Numbered from the stretch's first letter, positions 33,415 to 42,472 are shown. The stretch: 64,000 nt of DNA from Tenacibaculum haliotis (GCF_025215075.1 NZ_JAOBTH010000028.1:372001-436000); one strand, 5' to 3'. The notes: generated by a model from the sequence alone, not told the origin. Program-made: numbers and translations.

Positions 33415-35171
33415 TGAGCAAAACGACAGGAAAAGCATTCGATATTAAAATTTTTGTAAGACTTATGAGTTTTGCAAAACTGTACCGTGTACGATTTATT
33501 ATAGCAGCAACATCAACAATACTATTGGCTGTCTTTGCCGTAATTAGTCCTGTTATTTTAATGACAGCTATCGATGATTTTGTAGCGCATAAAGACTTAA
33601 CAAGACTATTATATTATACGATAGCAATGTTAGCTGTTTTACTAGTGCAAGTAATCTTTCAATTTAGTTTTATATACAACGCTAATTGGGTTGGGCAGCA
33701 TATTATTAGAGACATCAGAACTAAAACATTTCGAAAGATTTTAGCTTTTAAAATGAGTTATTTTAATAATTCATCTGTAGGTAAATTAGTTACCAGAGTT
33801 GTTTCAGACATCGAAACAATTGCTAACTTTTTTACGCAAGGTGTTTTTATGATTATAAGTGATGTTTTAAAAATGATCATCGTTATAATTGTAATGCTTT
33901 ACACCAATTGGAAGTTAGCCATTATCGCATTGGCAACCTTACCAGTTTTAATTTATGCTACAAAAATTTTTCAAATAGCTATAAAATCTACTTTTCAAGA
34001 TGTTCGTAACCAAGTAGCAAACCTTAACGGATTTGTTCAAGAAAGAGTTACGGGAATGAAAATTGTGCAACTTTTTAATCGTGAAAAAATTGAATATCAA
34101 AATTTTGTTGGTATCAACGAAAAACATAAAAAAGCACATGTAAAAACAGTTTGGTATTATTCGATATTTTTTCCAATTGCTGAAATATTATCATCTATTG
34201 CCATCGGATTAATTGTATGGTTTGGAGGTCTTCAAGTTGTTGAGGACAATGCAGTAACTGTTGGTGCTATTATTGGTTTTATAAAAATGTCTCAAATGTT
34301 ATTTAGACCACTTCGTCAAATAGCAGATAAATTTAACCAATTACAAATGGGAATTGTAGCTGGTGAACGTGTATTTAACGTAATTGACACAGAAAGCTCT
34401 ATTACTAAAAGCGGTACAATAACTACAGATTCTTTGCAAGGAAACATCAATTTTAAAGAGGTTCGTTTTAGTTATATTAAAGGAGAAGAGGTTTTAAAAG
34501 GCATTAGTTTTAATGTTAAAAAAGGTGAAACAATTGCTATTGTTGGAGCTACAGGTGCTGGAAAATCGACTATTATAAATTTAATAAATCGTTTTTATGA
34601 AATAGATAGCGGTGCTATTTATCTTGATGATGTTCTTGTTGAAGATTATGAAATCAACTCTTTGCGTGAAAAAGTTGCTGTCGTATTACAAGATGTATTT
34701 TTATTTTCTGATACTATTTTTAATAACATTTCATTAAAACATCAAAATATTTCATTAGAAGAAGTTAAACAAGCCGCTAAACAAATTGGAATTCATGATT
34801 TTATAATGACCCTGCCTAATAATTATGCTTATAACGTTAAAGAACGTGGAGCAATGCTTTCTTCTGGCCAACGACAATTAATCGCTTTTTTACGTGCATA
34901 TGTAAGTAAACCTAGTATTTTAATTTTAGATGAAGCTACCTCTTCTGTTGATTCTCATTCAGAACAAATGATTCAACACGCTACGGATGAAATTACAAAA
35001 AAAAGAACCTCTATAATAATTGCGCATCGATTAGCGACTATAAAAAAAGCGGATACTATCATTGTTATGGATAAAGGAATAATCGTTGAACAAGGAAATC
35101 ATAACCAGTTGCTTCAAAAGGAAAATGGGCACTATAAAAACCTCTACGATAAGCAATTTCGGAAAGATTAA
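33414..35171 (+). CDS. ABC transporter, fused permease and ATPase (MsbA-like)
   Basis: 585 residues with a GTG start overlapping the truA stop. Six membrane helices in the first 320 residues (e.g. IIAATSTILLAVFAVISPVI, FFPIAEILSSIAIGLIVWFG), then the ATPase domain with Walker A GATGAGKST, Q-loop VLQDVFLFS, signature LSSGQ, Walker B ILILDEATSS and the H-loop IIAHR. It should work as a homodimer or heterodimer exporting lipids or small hydrophobic compounds; the substrate is not inferable. Confidence 0.92.
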   Translation: MSKTTGKAFDIKIFVRLMSFAKLYRVRFIIAATSTILLAVFAVISPVILMTAIDDFVAHKDLTRLLYYTIAMLAVLLVQVIFQFSFIYNANWVGQHIIRDIRTKTFRKILAFKMSYFNNSSVGKLVTRVVSDIETIANFFTQGVFMIISDVLKMIIVIIVMLYTNWKLAIIALATLPVLIYATKIFQIAIKSTFQDVRNQVANLNGFVQERVTGMKIVQLFNREKIEYQNFVGINEKHKKAHVKTVWYYSIFFPIAEILSSIAIGLIVWFGGLQVVEDNAVTVGAIIGFIKMSQMLFRPLRQIADKFNQLQMGIVAGERVFNVIDTESSITKSGTITTDSLQGNINFKEVRFSYIKGEEVLKGISFNVKKGETIAIVGATGAGKSTIINLINRFYEIDSGAIYLDDVLVEDYEINSLREKVAVVLQDVFLFSDTIFNNISLKHQNISLEEVKQAAKQIGIHDFIMTLPNNYAYNVKERGAMLSSGQRQLIAFLRAYVSKPSILILDEATSSVDSHSEQMIQHATDEITKKRTSIIIAHRLATIKKADTIIVMDKGIIVEQGNHNQLLQKENGHYKNLYDKQFRKD

Positions 35172-35250
35172 TACTTCATCTGGAAACTAAATTAGTGAAT
35201 TTTATACGCATCCTTATATACTTGTAGTATAAATATAAACTTAAAAAAAC

Positions 35251-35613
35251 ATGAAGAAATTAATTTTAACCTTGTGCTTTGTAGTAGCTTCATTAGCAGC
35301 TTCTTCTCAAAACACCAATAAAACAATAACCACAGCTAAGACTAATGTAAAATCTTCAGGCGCTATAAAAGGTATTTCAGATTTCAGTAACCCATTAGCT
35401 ACCGAATACCTAACAAAATACAATGCTTACGCCGAATTTTATATTAAAAACAAAGGTAAAGTTTTAAGAAATAATGAATTCATGCAAGGACTTCGCAAAT
35501 TAAGCTCTGATAGAAATGAAATATTAGGTAAGTTAGGTACTCCTGATTCTAAAAAATTTCATGCTATAATGAAGGTTATATATGCTAAATTGGCATCATT
35601 CCCAACTACATAA
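35251..35613 (+). CDS. Small secreted protein, paralogue of the lipoprotein at 35924
   Basis: 120 residues. The signal peptide ends at LAASSQ, with no lipobox Cys. The mature part (about 45-120) aligns with the C-terminal half of the protein at 35924: ISDFSNPLATEYLTKYNAYA here against IPEFKDPKVGEYLKSYSEYA there, then KGKVLRN against KGDVLKN, and KKFHAIMKVIYAKLA against VKFSKVMTAIQSKMA. The two genes are therefore tandem duplicates that diverged in their N-termini. The function is unknown. A terminator follows. Confidence 0.75.
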   Translation: MKKLILTLCFVVASLAASSQNTNKTITTAKTNVKSSGAIKGISDFSNPLATEYLTKYNAYAEFYIKNKGKVLRNNEFMQGLRKLSSDRNEILGKLGTPDSKKFHAIMKVIYAKLASFPTT

Positions 35614-35657
35614 TTTTAGTTTTCTTATTAAAAAAACTTCTTTATTTTCATAAAGTC

Positions 35658-35690
35658 AATAGCCGCCTGAAACAAGGTGGCTATTTTTTT
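35658..35690 (+). terminator. Terminator after the small secreted protein gene
   Basis: An 11-bp stem (35658-35668 with 35675-35685, one G-T pair), core AGCCGCC/GGTGGCT, followed by a run of T. Confidence 0.88.
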
Positions 35691-35859
35691 TATCTAGCAG
35701 CTATAAAACCATACTAATTGTCACAATATAATTACAAAATAAAAATTATCAAACAAGAGAGTCTTAGCATCTCTCTTTAAAAGGAGAAAGGTTATTATAA
35801 CAATTTATACGAAAAATAATTTAACGCTAAAATAGTTTCGTAAATATTATCATAAATAG

Positions 35860-35890
35860 TTTGTTTAGAGCACTCAAAATAATACATTTG
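35860..35890 (+). promoter_or_regulatory. Promoter of the lipoprotein at 35924
   Basis: TTTG (35860-35863), 19 bases, TACATTTG (35883-35890): an almost perfect Bacteroidetes promoter. The leader is about 30 bases. The rest of the 35614-35923 gap holds only the terminator and A/T-rich sequence. Confidence 0.75.
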
Positions 35891-35923
35891 CCTTTATCAA
35901 TCAAAAATTAAAATCATAAAAAA

Positions 35924-36370
35924 ATGAAAAAAGTAATTTTAACTATGTGTGTTGCTGGTGCATTATTAGCAACTTCTTGTAAAAACACTAAAGAAGAAGC
36001 AAAAGAAGCAACTGTTGAGGCTGTAGAAACTGCAACTGAAGAAGCTACCGAAGCTACAACTAAAGCTGTAGAAACTACTGAAGCTGCTGTTGAAGAAGCT
36101 ACCGAAGCTGTAAAATCTGCACTAGAAGGTGTGACAATTCCTGAATTTAAAGATCCTAAAGTTGGAGAATACTTAAAATCTTATTCTGAGTATGCTAAAT
36201 CTTATATCGATGCAAAAGGAGATGTTTTAAAAAATACTGAATTAGCAACTAAAGCTGCTGAATTAGCAACTAAAGCTAGTAAAATTACTGCTTCTTTAGA
36301 CGCTGAAAGCGCTGTAAAATTTAGTAAAGTAATGACTGCTATCCAATCTAAAATGGCTCCTGCTAAATAA
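35924..36370 (+). CDS. Lipoprotein with Ala/Glu/Thr-rich helical repeats
   Basis: 148 residues. Lipobox LLATSC (Cys at about 19), then about 50 residues of near-periodic EATEEATEA/VETTEA repeats likely forming a long amphipathic helix. A C-terminal domain (about 72-148) is homologous to the protein at 35251. The repeat region is absent from that paralogue. The function is unknown; an envelope spacer or membrane-associated helix is plausible. It has a strong promoter and terminator, suggesting high expression. Confidence 0.8.
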   Translation: MKKVILTMCVAGALLATSCKNTKEEAKEATVEAVETATEEATEATTKAVETTEAAVEEATEAVKSALEGVTIPEFKDPKVGEYLKSYSEYAKSYIDAKGDVLKNTELATKAAELATKASKITASLDAESAVKFSKVMTAIQSKMAPAK

Positions 36371-36391
36371 TTTTAGATTTTTATAAATATT

Positions 36392-36418
36392 AAAAAGCTC
36401 GCAATTGCGAGCTTTTTT
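36392..36418. terminator. Bidirectional terminator between the lipoprotein gene and cdaA
   Basis: A perfect palindrome: A run, GCTCGCAATTGCGAGC, T run. It touches the stop codon of the leftward cdaA gene. Confidence 0.9.
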
Positions 36419-37200
36419 TATGCAGTTAAATCTTTTTGTAATTTCACAAATAAATCTTCTGGTGTTTTATAAAATACGAATTCACCATTATTTATATAAG
36501 ATATTTCTCCTGTTTCTTCTGAAACCAATAAGCAAATAGCATCTGTTCTTTCGGTAACTCCTATTGCTGCTCTGTGCCTTAATCCAAAACGAGCTGGTAT
36601 TTTAGTACTATCCGAAATTGGTAAAACAACGCGAGTTGCTACAATATAATTATCTCGAATAACAGTAGCCCCATCATGTAATGGACTATTTTTATAAAAA
36701 ATACTTTCTAAAATAGCTTCATTTAACAACGCATTCATTTTATCACCAGTATTGATCAAAAAATCGAGGTTATTGGTCTTTTCTATAACCAATAATGCTC
36801 CTGTTCTGGTTTTAGACATACTTGAGCATGCTTTTAAAATTTTTTCAATATCTATTTCTGAATTAACTTCTGTCTTCATAAACTTCAACTGACTTAATAA
36901 ACCTTTTTTTGTGGATAAGTTAGTAGTTCCTATCATCAATAAAAACTTTCTGATTTCTTGTTGAAAAACAATAATCAAAGCGATAACTCCACCAGATAAT
37001 AAGTATCCTAAAATACCACTCACCATCTCCATATGGAGCGCCTGCGTTATCTTCCAAATTAAAAAGATTAAAGCGATACCTATCACAATATTAATAGCAA
37101 CGGTACCCTTTAACAATTTATATATATAATACAATAATACTGCTACCAAAATAATGTCTAGCACATCAAGAAACGAAAAATCGATAAAATCTAAATTCAT
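36418..37200 (-). CDS. cdaA: Diadenylate cyclase CdaA
   Basis: 260 residues. Three N-terminal membrane helices (about 8-80: FLDVLDIILVAVLLYYIYKL, VAINIVIGIALIFLIWKI, SGGVIALIIVFQQEIRKFLL) are followed by a DisA_N cyclase domain. The catalytic motifs LHDGATVI (about 170) and GLRHRAAIG (about 204) are intact. It makes cyclic di-AMP from two ATP at the membrane, a second messenger for turgor and cell-wall control. It lies downstream of folP on the same strand (34-base gap), an order seen in other Bacteroidetes. Confidence 0.93.
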   Translation of the reverse strand: MNLDFIDFSFLDVLDIILVAVLLYYIYKLLKGTVAINIVIGIALIFLIWKITQALHMEMVSGILGYLLSGGVIALIIVFQQEIRKFLLMIGTTNLSTKKGLLSQLKFMKTEVNSEIDIEKILKACSSMSKTRTGALLVIEKTNNLDFLINTGDKMNALLNEAILESIFYKNSPLHDGATVIRDNYIVATRVVLPISDSTKIPARFGLRHRAAIGVTERTDAICLLVSEETGEISYINNGEFVFYKTPEDLFVKLQKDLTA

Positions 37201-37234
37201 TAATTATTTTGAAGTTTTAGTAAAAGTAATCATT

Positions 37235-38062
37235 TTATCGTAATTGCGATACAATCTTAACAGCTTCAACAGCTTCTTTTACATCGTGAACTCTTAAAAT
37301 ATTTGTTCCGTTCAATAAAGCAACTGTATTCGCTACCGTCGTTGCATTTAATGCATTTTGAGGTGAAATATCTAGCAATTTATAAAGCATTGATTTTCTT
37401 GAAACTCCTGTTAAAATAGGAAGTTCTAGATTTTTAAATAACGACAACTTGTTTAATAATTCGTAGTTATGTGCTGTTGTTTTTCCAAACCCAAAACCTA
37501 CATCAATAATAACATCGTTAACTTTTAGTTCACGAAGCTTAAACAATTGAGCTGTAAAAAACGAAATCACTTCAGTTATTATATCTTTATAAATTGGGCT
37601 TGATTGCATGTTTTGCGGAGTTCCTTGCATATGCATCATAATATAAGGCACTTGTAATTTTGCAATTGTACGAAACATTTGTTCATCCATTTTCCCTCCA
37701 GAAATATCATTAATCAAAGCTGCTCCAGCATTGATTGAATCTTCCACTACTCGACTTCTAAAAGAATCTACAGAAATAATAATATCCGGAAAATTCTTTA
37801 CCAACAACATAACAACAGGTACAATTCTTTGCAATTCTTCAGTTTCTGAAATATGTTTTGCCCCTGGTCTTGATGAGTACGCACCAACATCAATAAAAGT
37901 AGCACCTTCCTTTAGCATCTTTTCTGTTTGCTTCAAAATATCACTTTCATCCTTGTATCTTCCTCCATCAAAAAAAGAATCTGGAGTAACATTTAAAATC
38001 CCCATAACTTTAGGTGCAGTGAGGTCTATTAATTTTTCATTACAATTAATCGTCATCTTCAT
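37235..38062 (-). CDS. folP: Dihydropteroate synthase
   Basis: 275 residues from the ATG at 38062 (MKMTINCNEKLIDL); an ATG two codons later (38056) is equally possible, and the longer open frame upstream overlaps the divergent promoter region. Signatures: VMGILNVTPDSFFDGG, ATFIDVGAYSSRPGA, ISVDSFR, DISGG and the C-terminal GVSRKSMLYKLL. It joins p-aminobenzoate to dihydropterin pyrophosphate in folate synthesis and is the sulfonamide target. It is divergent from the DUF1599 gene and followed by cdaA. Confidence 0.93.
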   Translation of the reverse strand: MKMTINCNEKLIDLTAPKVMGILNVTPDSFFDGGRYKDESDILKQTEKMLKEGATFIDVGAYSSRPGAKHISETEELQRIVPVVMLLVKNFPDIIISVDSFRSRVVEDSINAGAALINDISGGKMDEQMFRTIAKLQVPYIMMHMQGTPQNMQSSPIYKDIITEVISFFTAQLFKLRELKVNDVIIDVGFGFGKTTAHNYELLNKLSLFKNLELPILTGVSRKSMLYKLLDISPQNALNATTVANTVALLNGTNILRVHDVKEAVEAVKIVSQLR

Positions 38063-38136
38063 AAATTTCCAAGTAAAAATAAACGAAAAGCTTGTAATAT
38101 TTACTATTTTTGAACGAATACTTTTAAATAAAAAAG

Positions 38137-38682
38137 ATGCAGAATACATCCAAACAATACGATGCCGTAGTTGAAGAATGCAGAAACTTGTTTATAAAAA
38201 AAATGAGTGACTATGGTAGTGCTTGGAGAATTTTAAGGCTTCCCTCATTAACAGATCAAATTTTTATCAAAGCACAACGCATTCGTCAGTTACAAGAAAA
38301 TACTGAACGTAAAGTTGACGAAGGTGAAAAACCAGAGTTTATTGGTATTATTAATTACTCAATAATGGCTTTAATTCAATTAGAACTAGGTGTTGTAGAA
38401 CAGCCAGATTTAAATACTGATAAAGCGACTTCTTTGTATGATAAACATCTTAAAATCACCAAAGAATTAATGGAAAACAAAAACCATGATTATGGAGAAG
38501 CCTGGCGAGATATGAGAATTTCATCTTTAACAGATTTAATTCTTCAAAAATTACTACGCGTAAAACAAATTGAAGACAACCAAGGAAAAACCTTAGTTTC
38601 GGAAGGAATTGATGCAAATTACCAAGATATGATTAATTATGCTATTTTTGCATTGATTCATCACTCAGAGTTAGATAGTTAA
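38137..38682 (+). CDS. DUF1599 family protein
   Basis: 181 residues made of two similar halves: KKMSDYGSAWRILRLPSLTD, then QIFIKAQRIRQLQ, and NKNHDYGEAWRDMRISSLTD, then LILQKLLRVKQIE. This internal duplication is the DUF1599 hallmark (also called nucleotide-modification-associated domain 1). The His/Tyr/Gly-x-Ala-Trp motifs may form an active site, but the function is not established. It is followed 16 bases later by the BT_3928-type gene. Confidence 0.88.
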   Translation: MQNTSKQYDAVVEECRNLFIKKMSDYGSAWRILRLPSLTDQIFIKAQRIRQLQENTERKVDEGEKPEFIGIINYSIMALIQLELGVVEQPDLNTDKATSLYDKHLKITKELMENKNHDYGEAWRDMRISSLTDLILQKLLRVKQIEDNQGKTLVSEGIDANYQDMINYAIFALIHHSELDS

Positions 38683-38698
38683 ACTTAAACCCCAAAAA

Positions 38699-39676
38699 AT
38701 GATTTTAAAAATTTCAACCCATATTTCAAGAATATTAGTAGGTCTTTTATTTATCTATTCAGGATTTGTAAAATTAGTAGACCCAATTGGTTCTCAATAT
38801 AAATTTCAAGAATATTTTAGCGAAGATGTTTTAAATATGGAATTCTTAATTCCTTATACTTTACCTTTTGCTATTCTATTAATTATCTCTGAATTAGTTT
38901 TAGGGGTAATGCTAATCGTTGGCTACAAACCTAAACTTACGGTATGGAGCATATTTGGTCTTAACTTAATTTTTCTATTCTTAACATGGTACTCTTACAC
39001 CTATAACAAGGTTACAGACTGCGGATGTTTTGGTGATGCCTTAAAACTTACTCCTAAAGAAACTTTTTACAAGAATGTAATATTCATGGTTTTTATTGTT
39101 ATTTTAATCTTCGGATTAAAACATATCAAACCTTTACTTTCAGATAAATTAGGCGCTATAAAAACATACGGAACAATAATTGTCTCATTATTCATTACCT
39201 ATTATGTATTAAATCATTTGCCAATTATCGATTTTAGAGCATATTCAATAGGAACTGATATTGCTGAAGGAATGAAGTACCAAGAAGACAGTGATGAAGT
39301 ACCACCAATTCATGATTTTATGATTGAAACTGATGAAGAAGGTGACCTATTAGAAACAATGTTAGCAAAAGACAAAGCGATGCTTGTTATAATGTATAAT
39401 TTTGATAAAACAGAAAAAGAAGGAATAACTGCAATCTCTAAAGCAGCAGCAAAAGCGAAAGCAAAAGGATATGAAATTTATGTATTAACAGCTTCTTACA
39501 TTGAAGATTTAGCTACCTCTCAAAAAGAGTTTAACCTACCATACACCTTCGGATTTTGTGATGAAACAGCCTTAAAAACAGTAATTAGAGCAAATCCAGG
39601 AATTGTTACGGTTGAAAAAGGAATTATTGTAGGAAAATGGAATTGGACAGATGCCGAAGACATAATCTTAAAATAA
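38699..39676 (+). CDS. BT_3928 family membrane protein (DoxX-like plus thioredoxin-like tail)
   Basis: 325 residues. Four N-terminal membrane helices form a DoxX/MauE-like domain (VGLLFIYSGFVKLVDP, IPYTLPFAILLIISELVLGV, LTVWSIFGLNLIFLFLTWYS and a further helix) with a conserved CGCFG motif. A fifth helix and a C-terminal soluble domain (about 205-325) follow, resembling a thioredoxin-like fold without an obvious CxxC (MLVIMYNFDKTEKEGI). MauE-like proteins take part in redox or disulfide reactions; here the role is unknown. A terminator follows. Confidence 0.8.
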   Translation: MILKISTHISRILVGLLFIYSGFVKLVDPIGSQYKFQEYFSEDVLNMEFLIPYTLPFAILLIISELVLGVMLIVGYKPKLTVWSIFGLNLIFLFLTWYSYTYNKVTDCGCFGDALKLTPKETFYKNVIFMVFIVILIFGLKHIKPLLSDKLGAIKTYGTIIVSLFITYYVLNHLPIIDFRAYSIGTDIAEGMKYQEDSDEVPPIHDFMIETDEEGDLLETMLAKDKAMLVIMYNFDKTEKEGITAISKAAAKAKAKGYEIYVLTASYIEDLATSQKEFNLPYTFGFCDETALKTVIRANPGIVTVEKGIIVGKWNWTDAEDIILK

Positions 39677-39696
39677 AAATAAAACTTTAGCATTTT

Positions 39697-39726
39697 AAAA
39701 CCTCGTAAAATTTGCGAGGTTTTATT
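39697..39726 (+). terminator. Terminator after the BT_3928-type gene
   Basis: A nine-bp stem AAAACCTCG/CGAGGTTTT (39697-39705 with 39715-39723), followed by T-rich sequence. Confidence 0.82.
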
Positions 39727-39740
39727 ATTTTAGCAGTGTT

Positions 39741-40112
39741 ATGAAACAACTTTTATTAGTTTTTATAGGCGGAGGAACGGGTAGTGTTTTAAGATATCTT
39801 ATTGGCAAACTCTTAAACAACTCGCAAACGGGAATTCCTTACGGAACCTTTACCACAAATATTATCGGTAGCTTGCTTATCGGATTTATTTTAGGATTCG
39901 CAGCTAAAAACGAAGCCATGTCTCAAAGTAATACATTATTACTAGCTACAGGTTTTTGTGGCGGATTCACAACCTTTTCTACCTTTGCTTACGAGAACCA
40001 TCTATTTTTAAAATCTGGAGACTTCACTTCTTTTGCCTTATACACAATCGCTAGTTTTGTTCTAGGATTTTTAGCTGTTTTCGCAGGAATATATCTCATT
40101 AAATTTATTTAA
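39741..40112 (+). CDS. crcB: Fluoride channel CrcB/Fluc
   Basis: 123 residues, usual size, four membrane helices. Conserved elements: GGGTGSVLRYLIG, then TFTTNIIGSLLIGF, and GFCGGFTTFSTFAYE (the Phe-box and polar track). It forms a dual-topology dimer that lets fluoride leave the cell. No fluoride riboswitch is visible in the 64 bases upstream, which contain the previous terminator. It is followed three bases later by a crotonase gene. Confidence 0.92.
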   Translation: MKQLLLVFIGGGTGSVLRYLIGKLLNNSQTGIPYGTFTTNIIGSLLIGFILGFAAKNEAMSQSNTLLLATGFCGGFTTFSTFAYENHLFLKSGDFTSFALYTIASFVLGFLAVFAGIYLIKFI

Positions 40113-40115
40113 CCC

Positions 40116-40820
40116 ATGAACGAATCAGTACAATATACATCAGCAGATAAATATGCAATTATTACCCTTTCAAACGGAAAAGTAAATGCAATATCACACG
40201 AAGTAATAGACTCTTTAAACTCTTTATTAGATAAAGCCGAACAAGAAAAGAAGATTGTTATTTTAACTGGTCAACCAGGTATGTTTTCAGCCGGATATGA
40301 TTTAAAAAGCATGACAACTTCACCTGAAGCTGCATTAGAGTTAGTTACCAAAGGATCTAAACTGTCACACAGAATGTTATCTTTTCCTTTTCCAATTATT
40401 GCAGCCTGTACAGGTCATGCTATTGCGAAAGGAGCCTTTTTACTACTTTCTACTGACTATAGATTAGGTACCGAAGGTGCTTTTAAAATAGGATTAAACG
40501 AAGTAATGATAGGAATGACCATGCATAATGCCGGTATTGAAATAGCAAAAGGTCGTTTAACACCTGTTTATTTTGAACGCAGTGTAAACAATTCAGAAAT
40601 TTACAATCCTAAAGATGCCGTTACAGCTGGATTTTTAGATAAAATTGTTCCTGAAAGCCATTTACTACCAACGGCTATTAAAATTGCCGAAATGTTTGCT
40701 TCACTAAACCCAAAAGCACATGCGGCTACTAAATTAAAAGTCAGACAAAATTATTTAGCTTCGTTAGAAGAAGCTATTAAACAAGATCTTGTAGATGGAT
40801 TACATCCACCTACTAAATAA
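40116..40820 (+). CDS. Enoyl-CoA hydratase/isomerase family protein
   Basis: 234 residues, slightly shorter than typical crotonases (about 260). Crotonase features: ITLSNGKVNAISHEVIDSL at the start, oxyanion-hole region GMFSAGYDLKSM, and second oxyanion segment ACTGHAIAKGAFLLLSTDYR. The usual catalytic Glu pair is not obvious, so the reaction (hydratase, isomerase or thioesterase) cannot be named. It is probably co-transcribed with crcB. Confidence 0.85.
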   Translation: MNESVQYTSADKYAIITLSNGKVNAISHEVIDSLNSLLDKAEQEKKIVILTGQPGMFSAGYDLKSMTTSPEAALELVTKGSKLSHRMLSFPFPIIAACTGHAIAKGAFLLLSTDYRLGTEGAFKIGLNEVMIGMTMHNAGIEIAKGRLTPVYFERSVNNSEIYNPKDAVTAGFLDKIVPESHLLPTAIKIAEMFASLNPKAHAATKLKVRQNYLASLEEAIKQDLVDGLHPPTK

Positions 40821-40821
40821 T

Positions 40822-40850
40822 AAAAAAGCCTGCTATTAGCAGGCTTTTTT
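40822..40850. terminator. Bidirectional terminator between the crotonase and DUF1684 genes
   Basis: A perfect 13-bp stem, A run plus GCCTGCT and AGCAGGC plus T run, loop ATT. Confidence 0.92.
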
Positions 40851-41457
40851 ATTGCTTTTTATATGCCATAACTCCGGCTTTTATCTCTGTATCTAAATAA
40901 TTATCTCTTGGAGTAATAGGGCAAGAATATCGATCACTATATGCACAATAAGGATTATATGCTTCGTTAAAATCAATAACAATTGTTCCGTTGCTATTTT
41001 CATCAGTAATTAAAACATCTATAAATCGCCCTCCTTCGTAAGAGGATTTTCCGTTCGTTTTATCAAAAAAAGGTAAAAACAAGTGATCTTTATATTCTGC
41101 CTTCGGATACTCATCTTTATAAATAGCTAATTCAAAATCTTCATCAGCAATAGAAAAAGAAACTATTCCGTATTTTTCATACGTCACAACCCTATCAGTT
41201 GTTGTAGGGAAATTAAACTTAGGGGCATCAGGTGTTTTAACTAATTTTGCAGTTACTTTATATTTAGTATCCAAAGCAAAAAAATCTAATCCTTTAAATT
41301 TTTTCAATCCTTTTTTTGTTAAAGGCGATTTAGAAGCATCTTTGAATTTAGCATTCATTTCTTTTTGAAAATCTGAATTTCCAAAGTTTTTTCTTTTTCC
41401 TTCAGTAACACAAGACTGAAGCGCAATAATAAAAACTACGACTAAAAATTTTTTCAT
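40849..41457 (-). CDS. DUF1684 family lipoprotein
   Basis: 202 residues. The signal peptide has a lipobox (IIALQSC, Cys at about 16). The DUF1684 domain covers the rest: FKGLDFFALDTKYKVTAKL, then GIVSFSIADEDFELAIYKDE, FLPFFDKTNGKSSYEGGRFI, and the hallmark end DFNEAYNPYCAYSDRYSCPI. The family is widespread but uncharacterised. It converges with the crotonase gene and shares its terminator. Confidence 0.88.
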   Translation of the reverse strand: MKKFLVVVFIIALQSCVTEGKRKNFGNSDFQKEMNAKFKDASKSPLTKKGLKKFKGLDFFALDTKYKVTAKLVKTPDAPKFNFPTTTDRVVTYEKYGIVSFSIADEDFELAIYKDEYPKAEYKDHLFLPFFDKTNGKSSYEGGRFIDVLITDENSNGTIVIDFNEAYNPYCAYSDRYSCPITPRDNYLDTEIKAGVMAYKKQ

Positions 41458-41772
41458 TTAATTTATACATTTAAACCAATAGTGATCATAAAATCACTTT
41501 AAAACAAAAGTAACTTTCTTCCTTTAAAAACACTTTATTATTCGCTTTTTTTGATAATCAAACAGAATATTATGCTCTAAATAAATATTTTTTGTTAAAA
41601 TTCTACTAATAAACTTGACATATTAATAAAAAAATATTACATTTAACTCAATAGATTATATCTATAATTGATAAAAAAGAGGGAATTATGCCTTAATCAA
41701 CTATATAAAGAAAATTTATAAATTAATAAAACAATTTGATTGTTTTATTATAGGTTAACAAAAAGATTAATA
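41458..41772. other. A/T-rich intergenic region
   Basis: Between the divergent DUF1684 and small-protein genes. I see no gene; it ends in the promoter at 41773. Confidence 0.5.
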
Positions 41773-41780
41773 TATATTTG
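41773..41780 (+). promoter_or_regulatory. -7 promoter element upstream of the 76-residue protein gene
   Basis: TATATTTG fits TAnnTTTG. The start codon is 100 bases downstream, so the mRNA has an unusually long leader for this genome. No clear -33 TTG at the normal spacing. Confidence 0.55.
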
Positions 41781-41880
41781 TCGCCGATTTTACTTTATGA
41801 TTTTACTATTTTGTGTAAAACAAGATCAATTACCAGACTAAAATCTAAAAGATAATTTAATTAATATAAGTAAGTATTTT

Positions 41881-42111
41881 ATGAATTCAGAATTAATTAG
41901 TAAAGCAGACGAATTTGAACACAGAAAATTCAAATTTATTACTACTAGTGATAGAATATTAGCTTCAAGAGAGGTAAAGTCTTTAATACTTGAAATAAAC
42001 GAAGTATATAAAGAGACAAAAGATAGTGCTCTAATGGATGCTATGAAGCGATTAACAGTTGTAAAACAACGAATTGAAAAACGATTAAAAGGGAAACCTT
42101 TAACTGCTTAA
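41881..42111 (+). CDS. Small conserved helical protein (76 aa)
   Basis: A charged, mostly helical protein, starting MNSELISKADEFEHRKFKF and ending in a basic tail (QRIEKRLKGKPLTA). There is no signal peptide or membrane segment, so it is cytoplasmic. I do not recognise a named family. It stands alone, with its own promoter, a long leader and a terminator at 42210. Confidence 0.65.
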   Translation: MNSELISKADEFEHRKFKFITTSDRILASREVKSLILEINEVYKETKDSALMDAMKRLTVVKQRIEKRLKGKPLTA

Positions 42112-42209
42112 ATTTATTACAACAATAAACGATGTTTTCATTCGTTTACTATAACAATATAGAATGGTATTTTCATAATTTATTATTCTTGATATTATTT
42201 ATTCTTGAT

Positions 42210-42245
42210 AAAAGTTCTAGTATAATGCTAGAACTTTTTTTTTAT
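42210..42245 (+). terminator. Terminator after the 76-residue protein gene
   Basis: An 11-bp stem (42210-42220 with 42228-42238), core AAAGTTCTAG/CTAGAACTTT, loop TATAATG, then a long T run. The open frame across 42132-42362 is an artefact of this region. Confidence 0.88.
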
Positions 42246-42472
42246 TATTTGTTTACTTTTTTCAAAAACGACCATTTCTTTCTTCTAAAAATGGTCATTC
42301 TATTCCAAAAAAAAAGATCCTACCCCTCTTTACGTGTCATTTCTAATTTATTTCCACAATAAAAAAAATATTTTTTCGACATAAAAAATCACTTACTTTT
42401 TTATAAATCAAACCTTTAACAAACTCCTTTAAAACCCCAACAAATATCCTCTTAAAAAAAATTAAAAAAACT

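Noticed and set aside
38063..38149. 29-codon N-terminal extension of dihydropteroate synthase
   Set aside because: It reaches into the start of the divergent DUF1599 gene and does not resemble the family's N-terminus.
39677..39740. Fluoride riboswitch before crcB
   Set aside because: The 64-base gap is mostly occupied by the terminator of the previous gene and shows no riboswitch-like structure.
42132..42362. 76-codon open frame rich in Phe/Leu
   Set aside because: It runs through a perfect terminator and poly-T/poly-A sequence, has no recognisable protein pattern and follows the previous gene's stop closely; it is an artefact of A/T-rich intergenic DNA.
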